From Ligustrum vulgare (lineage: Eukaryota; Streptophyta; Magnoliopsida; Lamiales; Oleaceae), in assembly GCA_963555705.1 (NCBI GenBank), contig OY743190.1, forward strand, positions 33,152,929-33,216,928: a DNA stretch of 64,000 nucleotides, in the 5' to 3' direction. Shown piece by piece: positions 34,480-45,429 of the stretch; position 1 is the stretch's first letter; the number at the start of each line of letters is the position of its first letter. The translations under genes were made by a program, and so were the position numbers. The notes below the pieces were generated by a model. It worked only from the letters and a program-made list of their open reading frames with translations. It had not been told where the DNA came from and searched no databases.

Positions 34480-35638
34480 AGCCCAATTAGGACATGACCT
34501 TGAAACTGAAGTCCTTTGCATCAAGATTGAAGAAGTCCAGTTGTAAAATCATGCGACCGTACAGTGAAACAATGTCGTGGCCACGCATGCCATTTGAGCG
34601 TACCTTTGGAAGAATATTTAGGTTACTGTTCATGCCTGAACTAAACAGTCGCACGACCTTGAACTACTCGACCGTGCGGCTATACTGGGATCGGGTTTCG
34701 CGGATTTTCAAATTTAAATCTGACCCATTTTCTTTTTCTTATCTCTTGTAATATAAATAACCATTTTGAAACCTAGAACTTAGTTTGGCATTTTGAAGAC
34801 TCTTTGGAGCACATTAGATAGGTAAAATCATTTATTAACTTGTAACTTTCTTTGAAATTTCTTCAACTTATATTTGAGAATATTGTTCTTGAATATTTGT
34901 TGTTGTTTATTTCACAAATATCTTGGTGTTTTCTTTATTCTCTCCATTGGGCTAGGATTATTTTTCCTTAGAATCTTGGTTAGGGTGAACTTGGGTCAAG
35001 ATTCATCTATTTCTTACCATTTTTAGCTTTCTTGAGTTGATTTTAAATTGTTGTGAGAATTTTTGATTTAAATACAAAAGGAGTTCACATCATTTTGTAT
35101 TAGAACTTGACTCTAAAACTGGTAAACCTATCTTTAAGTTCTTGTTCTTGTGAAAAATTATGTGCCCCATTTGAGATTGTTGAGGGTTACATTTGAACAA
35201 ACACTTGAAATTCCTATGCTATTCGAAGTTTGCATACTAAGTGTTTGATAAAATGTTTCAAAGAGCACTTTCAAGTTGAATCCTATTTTCCAAGCACCAA
35301 ACACATTCCTACTTGATTACTTGCTCCTTTTATCTAGCTTATTGTGATCACACCTTGAAAACATTGTCCAAAAAATTCAAATTCATTTTTTCTTGTATAA
35401 TAACAAACAAAGAAATTCTACTTGCTATCGTGTCAATTTTTCCCTACTTCCTTATTTTGTTTGTGGGATTTTGGTACACAAGAATTGGTTTCTCGATCTA
35501 GTTGATTATGTTTTTTGGAGAGCTTGAGTAAGAAAAACTGGAGTAGAAAAAGGCAAGAGTGGTGAACTCATTAGAGGGTAAAAGCCTAAATTGAGTTGAA
35601 ACAAGAGAGAAAATATTTTGTGACGACACTTACACTCC
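34480..35638 (+). mobile_element. Probable Ty3/gypsy LTR and leader
   Basis: Non-coding DNA between a polyprotein-tail motif (34370-34475) and a gag start (35639). It holds TGTAATATAAATAACC near 34747, which could be a promoter box, and T-rich U5-like DNA after it. I could not find TG/CA borders or a clear primer-binding site, so the limits are positional. Confidence 0.35.
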
Positions 35639-35858
35639 ATGGCTAATACACATACTTCAAGTGGACAAGATTCTAATGCTCAAACTCAAGAATTGAGAGA
35701 CATGATACAAGCTCTCACGGTTACAATGGCGAGGCGAATGGATGAAATGGGGGGAAGGTTGGAGGGAAAATTACAAAGATTGGAGACTAGAGGAGAAATC
35801 CCACCACCAAGGGATAATCATGATAGGAGGGGTGATAGGAGAATGGTTAGAGATGAGT

Positions 35859-35908
<50 letters not shown>

Positions 35909-36370
35909 ATGAAAAGTGAAGGGGGTAGTGACAAAAATTGGAATATGGGTAGAAATAGAGGATGTAAGAATGTTAGAGGAAATGGTCTAGGACATGGGAG
36001 GAACTATAGAGGTAGAGATGGGGGTGGATAGTAATCTTGGAAGCATTAAAATGAGGATTCCTCCTTTCCATGGGAAAAATGATCTGGATACTTGGAGTGG
36101 GAAAGGAAATGGAGTTGATCTTTGAGTGCCATCGATAATTCTAAGTTAAAAAGCTCAAGTTAACGGTAGTAGAGTTTGCTGACTATGCCTTGGCTTGGTG
36201 GGATAGTTTGTTGCTCACTAGGAGGAGGAATTTGGAGGGTAGTGTCGATACTTGAGATAAGTTGAAGAGTGAGGAAGAGATTTGTTCCTAATCATTATTA
36301 TAAGAGACTCTATCAAAGATTACAAACTCTTACTCAAGGCTCTAGAGGGGTGAAGGATTATTACAATATC
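35639..36370 (+). pseudogene. Ty3/gypsy gag relic with poly-Asp stretch
   Basis: The frame opens at 35639 (ATGGCTAATACACATACT) and gives 130 residues. A short coiled-coil-like segment (ELRDMIQALTVTMARRMDEM) is followed by a run of Asp and an Arg/Gly-rich tail. After a stop near 36031 the gag domain continues in broken frames: IKMRIPPFHGKN, a Trp-rich stretch (GLAWWDS-like), and FVPNHYYKRLYQRL followed by TLTQGSRGVKDYYN up to about 36370. Stops and at least two frameshifts make it non-functional. Confidence 0.65.
35859..35906. repeat. (GAT)n microsatellite inside gag, encoding poly-Asp
   Basis: About 16 consecutive GAT triplets, in frame. Confidence 0.9.
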
Positions 36371-36665
36371 GAAACAATAACATATATAAAATTCAGAAAA
36401 TGAAAGATCGAAACAATTTCTTAAATCTTCTAGCAATTAGAGCAAAACATTCCGCTAACCATTGGATATCCTTAAGATGCCCTGCACCTACACTTGATGA
36501 TTGTGATTGTAATACGTGTACTTCATGGACCTCTTCTTGCAAAGAAACATTATATGTCAAAATTGATGGGCCCAAAGGTTTTTTTTTTTTTTTAAAAAGA
36601 AAAAGACCAAACAATTAACCATCGAAATGTCATTTGGAGTAAAACAATGATGTAGAGCATCAAAG

Positions 36666-36956
36666 ATGTTACGAGTAATCCAAGCAATGAATTGGAAGGA
36701 GATGAATATGATTCTTAGGTATCTAAAGTATACCTTAGATTTTGGATTACATTATACGAAATATCAAGTAGTGTTAGAGGGATACTGTGATGCGAATTGG
36801 ATATCAGATACAAAATTTTTTAAATCTACTAGTGGTTATGTTTTTATCATTGGTGGTGCTGACGTGTTTTGGAAGTCCTCAAAACAAATGTGTATAGCTC
36901 AATCGACAATGGAATTAGAGTTTATAACTTTAGATAAAGCTAGAGAAGAAGCATAA
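36666..36956 (+). pseudogene. Ty1/copia RNase H domain fragment
   Basis: The plus frame contains [51 protein letters not shown] and [20 protein letters not shown]. These are the ordered motifs of the copia RNase H region. It begins without the preceding reverse transcriptase and stops before the end of the domain. It is a truncated relic. Confidence 0.8.
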
Positions 36957-36959
36957 TGT

Positions 36960-37850
36960 CTTCAATTTGGGCATTTAATTTTGGGCCCCAGGGGGTACCA
37001 ATAGTGTTTGAAGGATGTATGACTTAGATTCTATTGGGTTTAGTCCAAAGCCCACACACACGAGTCACCACCACCATTCATTCGACTGGTCGGCTCAGCA
37101 TGGCACGAGTACAAGCACAGACTCAGGTCGTGGGTTGCGAGCCAATTTATATATATTTCTTTTTTGGAGAAAGTAATAATAAATAAATTAGTTTTATTTA
37201 ACTTTAATTTTTAGGAAATATTCCATATTAAGCTAACCACTCGAGTGGCATTTGAACGGAACTCGAGCAATTTGATTCCTGTTAAAAATACTCGAGCGGT
37301 CATTGAGCGTAATTCGAGTGGTTCTTGAAAATTGCTCCAGCGGGGTCGAGCGTGATTCGAGTCGTCGCTTGGTCAGTGAGGGTCTTGACTATTCCAATCA
37401 ATGCAACATTTGGAACGTGTCTTTTCGGCCACCATTCTTTAACAACTATAAATAGGACCATTTGGGTTGATTTTATTCATTCCATAACATACAATCATTG
37501 CATATTCATTGTTTTTATTATCTTCAAACTTGCATAAAATAAGTTTTTGGATGGAGAGTACAAAACCATTTTTCGAGTTCGTTGCTCTTAGAATTTTGAA
37601 GTTCTTATATCGCAAGAAGAGGACCGTTGTATCTTGGGAGATAATTGTCATAATATCGTAAGCACCCGAACGCGACAAATACATCTTAAAGACATATAGT
37701 CGAACTCTATTCTTGACCTACTATTTGATTTGTTTCATTCTCTTCATACATTTATATACATACTTTGCAAGTATCAAGTTAGTATTTTTGTGATTTAATT
37801 ATATTTTTTATTGATTTATTTATAAGATATAATTTTCACTAACATATGGA
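36960..37850 (+). mobile_element. LTR-like DNA following the copia relic, with CTCGAG-type repeats
   Basis: It begins near TTTTGGGCCCCAGGGGGTACC, a purine-rich stretch of the kind found before a 3' LTR. At 37235-37375 several copies of a unit like ACTCGAGCGGTCATTGAGCG alternate with ATTCGAGTGG variants. A TATAAATAGGAC box lies at 37446-37457. This is what a copia 3' LTR would look like, but I cannot place its ends. Confidence 0.4.
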
Positions 37851-38393
37851 TCATCTAAAAGTACGAAAAATCATGATGACTCGACTAAATATGCAAGGAA
37901 GAAAAATTCTCTTGGTTATATATAATTATCCATTCTTTCCAAGAACTATTGAAAGATCACAAAATGTTGGGCTATTTTTTCCCGCCCAACATGATACCAA
38001 AAAATCAAACCATGTGATACTTTCAAGATGCATTATCGTAGACAATTTATTATTTCAAATAACGTGATTTAGTAAATTTTTGAAAAATGTATAGCTAAAA
38101 AATAAGGAATCTTTTTGAATATATGTATATATTATTTTATTAGTAGAATGTATGGTTGAAAATGAGGTTTTGAATAATGAGTACCAAACAGAGGTTAAAT
38201 ATTCGAACATAGACTGCTTAATTTTTTAATTTGGACATTGCAAAAATCATTATATGGAAGCAATGACACCAAAGAACTTAAATGAAGAAGAGGTTCATGA
38301 ACCTGGGACAATAATCAAATATTTAATTTTAATGTATATAAATTACCTTGATGAAAATAATGGTACGTTCCAGAGTTTTCAAGATTAAAATAA
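37851..38393. other. Non-coding AT-rich gap
   Basis: No supported gene. The ORF at 37846-38067 is unrecognised. A fragment of the GCCTCTGTTTGGTA family ends near 38195. Confidence 0.35.
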
Positions 38394-38561
38394 GTCTGTG
38401 TTCGGCAACTCTGTTATAATTAACAGTTATAGTCAACACATTTATCCAAATCATCTTTTAAACACACACATTTTTAAATCACTTTTTTTTACCTTTAATT
38501 CTACCTAAAAAACATAAATAATACAAAAAAATAACATCGACGGGCGCTGCCGAATAGAGGC
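38394..38561. mobile_element. PIF/Harbinger (Tourist-like) MITE, 168 bp
   Basis: The left end is GTCTGTGTTCGGCAACTC. The complement of the right end is GCCTCTATTCGGCAGCGC. A 3-bp duplication, TAA, flanks both sides (38391-38393 and 38562-38564). This is the clearest member of a family scattered through the window. Confidence 0.7.
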
Positions 38562-38564
38562 TAA

Positions 38565-38959
38565 ATCGTTTATAACATCACTGAAAACCGTATTGGGGGT
38601 AATACAATAAATTTAGAGCATGTTATGCACGAGGAAGCACTCAAAGATAATGGTACCTCATAATTTTATAATTGTAAATCTAGAATTTAACCCTAGAATT
38701 TCTAGATGCAATAATTTTTTTTAAATGAGATCAAACTAGATTTACATTTCAAGAAAAAAACAACAGATTTATATTTTAACTAACTATCATTATCAATTAT
38801 ATTTATAATTTTTGCAAATTATTAATATATGGTATGAATGGGACCACAGGGTTATCTAAGGATTTTCAGAAAAGTATTAGCTTATGAATTTAGAGGTTAT
38901 ACTGTGCATTTATCCCAAAATTAATAGGTTAACTTTAACAGCATCTACAATAGAATGAA
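38565..38959. other. Non-coding AT-rich gap
   Basis: I see no gene or element with clear borders. Confidence 0.35.
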
Positions 38960-39638
38960 GATGTTGACGTCCAAAAAATACCTAAAATGCAAGAGGCCTA
39001 AGCCTTGGCCCAAACCAAAAGAGGCCCTGCGTTAATCGCTCATTATAGGCAGGAATTGGATGTCTGGGTGAATGTGTGGCAGCTAGGATATTTGGGCGAT
39101 AGGGCGAGCGATGGAGCGGTTGGACGATTAAGCAGGTAGAAGTGGTTTTGACACTTGTCTTACGATCACATATCCAGTTGTTAAACGAAGGTGGCAGTTG
39201 AAATGACGAATTGTGGAAGTTACTTAGAGTGACGTGGCAAGCAGATGTTACAAGGACGTGAGCGACGGTTATGCGACGTGGAGGAAGCAAATTAATCCAT
39301 GCAGGTTACAAATCAAGGCGGAAAACCAAAGATTCAAATATTGGCAGCGGCTGAAGGAAGTTCGTGCATTTGTATAAATTGTAAAAACTTAATCATTTAG
39401 AGGGACCAAGCAATCAAATCTCAATAAGAGAATAAGTAATTTCCTTTATCTTTACTTTTATCGTCAAACTCTTAGTGTAATTTGTGTTCTTTTGCCCCTT
39501 GGAGGTGTTTTGTCTTCATCGTATTCTTCATAAATATAGCACCCTTTGTTGGGACTTTGTCTCGAGAAGTTTGTTCCTTACACATTCGTCTGATCCCCTT
39601 TTGGTAATTGTTAGCGAGGTGACCTCCGTGCGAAACGG
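38960..39638 (+). mobile_element. Probable 5' LTR region of a Ty3/gypsy (Tat/Athila-like) element
   Basis: Placed by its position before a primer-site-like motif (39639-39660) and a gag. The sequence is less AT-rich than its neighbours and contains TTGTATAAATTG near 39370, a possible TATA box. The left border was not found. Confidence 0.4.
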
Positions 39639-39660
39639 TTTTTGGCACGCCCGGTGGGAC
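39639..39660 (+). other. Primer-binding-site-like motif of the gypsy element
   Basis: TTTTTGGCACGCCCGGTGGG is the type of junction seen after the 5' LTR of many plant Tat/Athila-lineage elements. It is not the initiator-Met type. I do not assign the tRNA. Confidence 0.5.
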
Positions 39661-39699
39661 AATTTGGTGTATTTTTGAAGATACGAAGTGAACCATCAT

Positions 39700-41658
39700 A
39701 CCTCACAAGAATTCCGACAAGGAAACAGCAAGTCATCATCTCCCGTCTATAATTGAAAGATATGAGGAGGAACAAAGTCCTCCAGGAACAGAGGGAGAGA
39801 GTCATAGCCGTTATGAACCCATGACGGATTTGAATCCATGAACCATGCGTGCGCTATTCGGTGTACTCGCTCAAGACGTGATTGAACAGGTAAATCTACA
39901 ATATGTCCATAATATGGAAAAGCTTATTCAAAGAGAGAAAGAACAATTCGATAATATGGCCAAACAACTAAAAATGTTGCATAATAATATGAATAAGTTT
40001 ACATGCCAAGTTGTTTAATCAACCTTTCCAAATATAGGACATCACTTTCAATCCAGGATGATTGTAGGACATAGTTCCTCAACCTCAAATCCAAATTAGG
40101 GGATAGAATGGCCTTTTGGGCTGTCCACTTCCAACTTGGGGTGTAATCCAATGCCAAACTTGGGGGGTAACCCAACTGCAAACTTGGGGAGTAATCCAGT
40201 GTCAAACTTGGGGGGTAACCCAACTTCAAACTTGGGGAATAATCCAATGCCAAACTTGGAGGTGACCCAACTTCGAATTTGGGGGGTAACCCAGTGCCGA
40301 ACTTGGGGGGAATCCCAACTTCGAATTTGGGGGGTGACCCAATTCTGAACTTGGGGAGTAATCCAGCACCTCAGAATAGTGTCTAGAATAATGGACAAAA
40401 TGTTCCACATCTTAACGATGGAGAGAACAATAACAACATTGGGCCAAATAATGGCAACTTCGGCAATGGTAATTGCGCTCCAAATCCTTTACAAAATGTC
40501 AGACCACAAACACCACCAGTGGGAAATCAACCTATAGGATTTCCTTATGATCTCAATGCCTTGTTGAGAGATCAAGTCGCTAAGATGGTGCGAGACCAAA
40601 TGGCAGTGGGGATGTGTCCTTATGTTAGGCCGACCTACACTAAGCCATACCCAGATTGGGTGGATCAAGCTTATCCGTGGCCTAGGGTTTACAAGGTGCC
40701 AGAATCCTCTTTATTTATTGGTTTGGGGGATCTCTCCATGCTAGAACACATAGGGCGATTCACGTTGCAGTGTGGTGAGGTGACCGATTATCATAAGATG
40801 AGACTTTTCCCAAGTTCATTAACAGGGATGGCTTTCTTTTGGTTCATTAACTTGTCAGCGAATTATGTGCAAATGTGGCAACAATTAGAACAACCGTTCC
40901 ACGCCCAGTTCTATAAAACGGAATCCGAGGTGACTCTGGCAGATTTGGCTAATCTAAGGCAAATGCCCACTGAGTGGGCTGAAAGCTTTCTCCAAAGGTT
41001 CAAATTGGCCAGGAGTAAATGCTTTGTACCCCGGCTGGAAAAAGAATTCATTAGAATCGCTCAGAGTTTCCTGAGTTTTGACCTCAAGAAAAAATTTCAA
41101 GATAGGGAGTTCCCTGACCTATTTCAATTGAGCGATAATGTAATAAGATATGAGCGTTTGCTGAGAGAGGAAGAGCAAATGAAAAATTCTAGTGAAAGGA
41201 CTTTTTATAGAGACACAAATTTTGACATACACACGGTAGGTGACGGATATGTTGACCAGGCTGAAGTATGTTTGGACAAGCTAGTTAAAGGGGACCCATA
41301 TGCTTGTCCCCTGGCAGCAAAATCTAGCACAATAATAAAAGATGAGCCTATAGAGGAGAAAAATAAGAAGGCTAAAATATTTCCGTTCGATGTTAGTAAG
41401 GCGGACCTTATATTCGACAAGTTATATAAGGATAAGCAAATCAAGTTGAACGATAAACATAAGTTTCCAAACCCTGAACAAACTAAGGGCAAAAAATATT
41501 GTAAATGGCATAATGCATGGTCTTATACGACTAACAATTGTTTGATTTTTCGGTATGTGTTGCAGGAAGCCATTGAGTTGGGGAGGATCATGCTTGAGCC
41601 TTAGAAAAAGATGGAGGTAGATGAGAATCCCTTCCCACAACTGCTTGGAGTGAATATG
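39700..41658 (+). pseudogene. Ty3/gypsy gag with an N-terminal octapeptide repeat, truncated by the BAHD duplication
   Basis: A broken N-terminal part (39700-40385, with a stop near 40382 and a frameshift in the repeats) leads to an open stretch from about 40386 to 41604. After an Asn-rich linker come PYPDWVDQAYPWPRVYKVPE, then the capsid-like domain (TLQCGEVTDYHKMRLFPSSL, GMAFFWFINL, LANLRQMPTEWAESFLQRFK). The tail is KYCKWHNAWSYTTNNCLIFR, the CxxH-type segment near the gag C-terminus in these elements. After a stop at 41604, similarity continues (MEVDENPFPQ) to about 41658, where the inverted BAHD copy begins. No pol follows. Confidence 0.75.
40125..40370 (+). repeat. Coding minisatellite, about 10 copies of 24 bp (PxxNLGGN)
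   Basis: Units of the form CCAACTTCAAACTTGGGG followed by GGTAAC or AGTAAT repeat from 40125 to 40370, encoding PxxNLG(G/S/N)N. One unit is 23 bp long near 40250 and shifts the frame. The unit alternates GGTAAC and AGTAAT endings, so 48 bp may be the older period. Confidence 0.85.
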
Positions 41659-41659
41659 A

Positions 41660-43660
41660 TGGTTAAAAATGTATGGTTAAAAATGAGTTTTAAGAAATGA
41701 GACTTTGTTTGTTAAATTTATTGTTCTTAAAAACTTTTTTTTACATATATATTTTCTAAGTAAAATATATGATTAAAAAATAGTTGGAAAACATGTAGGA
41801 TCAAATAGTGGTTTAGAGAATTGAATGTTAAAAAAATAGTTTACAAAACAGATGCTAAAGTATGAATACACGCCTTGTTTATTACAAAGTTTGTTGATAT
41901 CCTTTGTTTGGTAGAGATTAAAAATAGATTTTTAGCGAATTTTGATAAAAATTGATAAGTTATGTGATTAAAAAATTGTAAAATTCATGAAATATATAAT
42001 TATGATTAATTGTTGACTTGACTTTCATAAATTTTTTTTTTTTATCAAAAACAAACAAAATATTTTTGCAGTTAGTTTGCTACCACATATTTCTCGAAGT
42101 ATGAATATTGAGTAAAAATAGGGGACTTCTCTCCACATTAAAGTAGTACGAACTTTGACTTGAATTGATGTACTTGTGTAGTATATATTCTCGATATAAT
42201 ATGTGGTTATAAATAAATTTATTTATAAATAAGCATGTGCTTGATAAATAAAAAAAATTGATTCATAAATATGTTAATATATTACAAAAAATCTCAAATC
42301 ACTTTTTAATCATGTATATTTTCTCTCTCCAATTTTTAATCATTATTTTTTACCTCAAAATCATAAATAAATCAGTTGATAAATCAAATAGTGTTACCAA
42401 ATGGAAATAATTTTTTAAATTATTTTTTAATTATACAAATTTCTTTTAATTCCTTTTTCAATCACGTGTATTAACTCAAAGTCATAAATATTAAAAACTT
42501 ATAAAAACAGAACGTTTGCCGTACGTACTAAACTTGTTTCTAGCCAGCATTGATTTCATTTGTAAAACAGCAATGTAACACAAATTTTGTTTAAGAGTTT
42601 AGTCGATACGTTCAAGTAATTAATAACATAAATAAATGAAATAATAACAAGAACAAATTCTTTGTGATAAATATAAATATTCGGGTATTGACACCCTATA
42701 CCGATGTCTCTGAATATTCATTTTCAAAACATTTCAAAATATTTATTTAGGATTATGCAAAAATTGTATATGCTCCTGTTTGTTCCTATTTTAGAGTTTT
42801 AGTAAATTTTGATAAAAATTAATTAAATTTATTGTCGAAATGTTGTTAAATATTGTGGATTCATTTACGATGAAAATAAGTCCCCCAAAAAAATGAGTTT
42901 TAAAAAATTGTGGTCGAACATGTGTTAAGTATTGATCCAAAAGTAGTAAACAGTTTATTTATAAATAAGCAAGTATTTGGTAAATAAAATAAACTGATTT
43001 ATAAATTGGTTTATAAACTACACAATTCTCAAACTACTTTTTAATCACACACATTTTATCTCTCTAATTTTTAACCACTATTTTTTACATCAAAATTATA
43101 AATAAAGCAGTTTATAAACCACAAAGCGTAGGACTCACCTAGATGGCCAGCAGGCCTTGATGTCTCTTAGGTACAAGCTTTTCTTCGACAGTGGCATCAG
43201 GATTGTACAAGTCAAGATCCTTAAGCTCTACACTTCAACGAAATCGACCCCTCGGTTGTTGCAAAGAATTTCGGGCTCGCCCGGATCGTTCTTTACGATC
43301 TCGCCGGCTAATGCATAATATGATACTAAAGTTTGTGCCAAGGCCCTCTTAAGAACAAGCACCATCAAATCGAACGTAAGACTTTCGGGTTTCTTGTAAC
43401 AAAAGTAAACGCCGACGTCCACAGGCGGCAAGAGCAAGTCGAGATTCGAAAGTGGCAGCCTATTCTCTTGAATGGGCAATACCGGCACCACAACCTCATT
43501 CTTGCTTACCTTCACCTCAAAACCTCTCTTTGCATGTCCCATTTTTTTCCTAACTTCCTCAACAATGTAGATTATATTCGATTATGTGTTTTTCCATAGA
43601 AGACATGGTGTATTTATGGCCTTAAACCCCTTAGGATGATGGGCCTGTATTGTTGCCTCG
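41660..43660 (-). repeat. Inverted partial duplication of the BAHD locus
   Basis: The minus strand matches the BAHD locus from its promoter (near 29500) through exon 1 and the intron to about 32297. Examples are GGCTAGAAACAAGTTTAGTA near 42545 and AAAGTCTCATTTCTTAAAAC near 41700. The two intron transposons of the intact gene are missing here. Exon 2 is absent: the copy stops at 41660 against a gypsy gag. Confidence 0.9.
43139..43542 (-). pseudogene. BAHD acyltransferase exon 1, dead inverted copy
   Basis: It starts [20 protein letters not shown] at 43542 and stays open for 104 residues, highly similar to exon 1 of the intact gene. A 10-bp deletion near 43225 (CTTTAGCCGA is lost after GTTGAAG) shifts the frame to an immediate stop. 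At the exon end, CAG before the donor GT has become TAG. The upstream TATA box is changed to CATAAATA. Exon 2, with both catalytic motifs, is absent. The copy cannot make an enzyme. Confidence 0.9.
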
Positions 43661-44334
43661 TTTGGTAACTATGTTTTTTTGGTTTCTAAACCATTTTTTA
43701 AAAGTGGCTCGGAAGAATGTATGAGATTAAAAATTGATTTAAAAACATATATTATTGATAAATTTATTTATAAACAATTTACCACAAACGAAGGCTAATA
43801 TAGTCAAACTAGCGAACAAATTATAAACTTCAAGAATTGCATGCCCCATTTGAGAAATTTGATTATAAATAAGTTTATAAATAAAATATTTTTTAAATTA
43901 ATTTTTAATTAAAAATTTTATCTCTAAAACATCACATGCTTTATTTATAAACAAAATACTCTTACCAGATTATTAAATCAATTATTAGGATCTTGTAACT
44001 GTACTTATTTCGACCTTCAAAGATGGTATTTAAAATTACTTTTTTTTAACTAACTAGTAGCAAACACATACTTTGCACGTCTTATATGTATGATGAATGT
44101 TAAAGTAAAAAATTTCAAGTACTAATACTGTTCTTTAAAATAGTTGACGTAATTGATATTATTAGAGAAAAATTATAAATGGTAAATTGACTTCAATTCT
44201 TATTATATTAATATTTTAGTCTAATTCTTAGAAATATATATTAGACAATTATTCAAAATGTCAGTTTAACAAATAAATCGTGTATGATATATTAAGATTT
44301 TAGGGACAAAATAAAAAATGTTATGTTCCTATTA
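43661..44334. other. Non-coding stretch with TIR repeats
   Basis: A TIR-bearing repeat runs from about 43655 (GCCTCGTTTGGTAAC) to 43797 (complement GCCTTCGTTTGTGG). A second decayed member lies at about 43860-43985. No gene. Confidence 0.45.
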
Positions 44335-44480
44335 GGTTTAATTTTACAAAATGTCACTCATTTTAAATATATCACTAAAGTACTATCATTACACAAATTG
44401 TCACTCAAGTTTTAAATCATTACTCAAAGTACCATTTTGTTGACTTTCTTTTACCAAATATTTGTGCAAACAGTCCTAGT
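44335..44480. mobile_element. Fragment of the Mutator-like MITE family of 16770-17147
   Basis: It contains AATTTTACAAAATGTCACTC and TTACTCAAAGTACCATTTTG, close to both halves of the 16770-17147 element, but shortened in the middle and without a clear right border. Confidence 0.5.
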
Positions 44481-45429
44481 GTTTGATGAAATCACTTAGA
44501 GGTGTCAATCCAGGTAGCTCAGCCGGATCGGTCACCAACATATAAGTCCGGTAAAAGCCCTGTGGAAAAAGTTCGCCAACTAGTCCATCCGGGTCGAACC
44601 CATGCGGGTCGCGGTTTATTCCGATTTTGCTCGTATGAAAAAAAACATAGTATATTTCATATTTATAGCAATTTTATTTTGTTAAATTGCTAAATATGAA
44701 ATTTAACAAAATGATAAATTCATATTTATAAAAAGAAAAGTTTACATATGATTCAATTTTATATATTATGTTACATAATTTATATCTCCAGCCACCAAGC
44801 TTCACAAATAGCTCGATAAATAGAGTCAAGACGAGAAGTCCCTAGTAGCATAATAAACTGCATAAGCCAGCTCAAGAAGATCTTTTTCATAAGAAGCTTA
44901 TGAATTCAGAGGAACCATTCCCAAAGCTTCAACAAGTAAGATATTTTTGTAATAGTGGAGTGTGTTTCCCCATCTTATACCCTTTTGATCAATTTTCTCT
45001 GAAAGGACTGCTCTTGGAATGAACATTGCGTCTGGAGAGTGGTGAGGAGGAGGACACAAACAAGAATGTTTAGTACAATCTGAATTCCTTTGTCTTTTAC
45101 TGAGAATATGCATTTACATCTCTTTCAAAAGAATCGCATGGACAAAGGGGTTTGTCATTGGCTTATGGATAATGGGTTTAAAGTCTCTTGTTAAACTATT
45201 TGGAAGCTTCATCACAACCTAGAGAAAAACAAAGGATTAGGCTTCTCCGCGCAGGATATTAAAGTTCTTTAATTTTAGGTAACTTCAAATTCTCCTTGTC
45301 TTTCGAATTTGATTTTACCATCCCTAAAAAAATAAATAAAAATAAATTAGACAACAAAATATGATTTTTTTATTTTTTATTTTTTATGTATAGCTTTTTT
45401 TTTTTCCTTCGAAAAATCAACAATAATCT
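44481..45429. other. Non-coding gap
   Basis: No supported gene. 44500-44625 is GC-richer (GGATCGGTCACC, CGGGTCGAACCC) and may be a piece of a hAT-like element. Short ORFs at 44502-44693 and 44898-45113 are unrecognised. Confidence 0.35.

Noticed and set aside
40096..40410. Minus-strand ORFs of repeated Pro-Pro-Lys units
   Set aside because: They are reverse-strand shadows of the gag 24-bp coding repeat.
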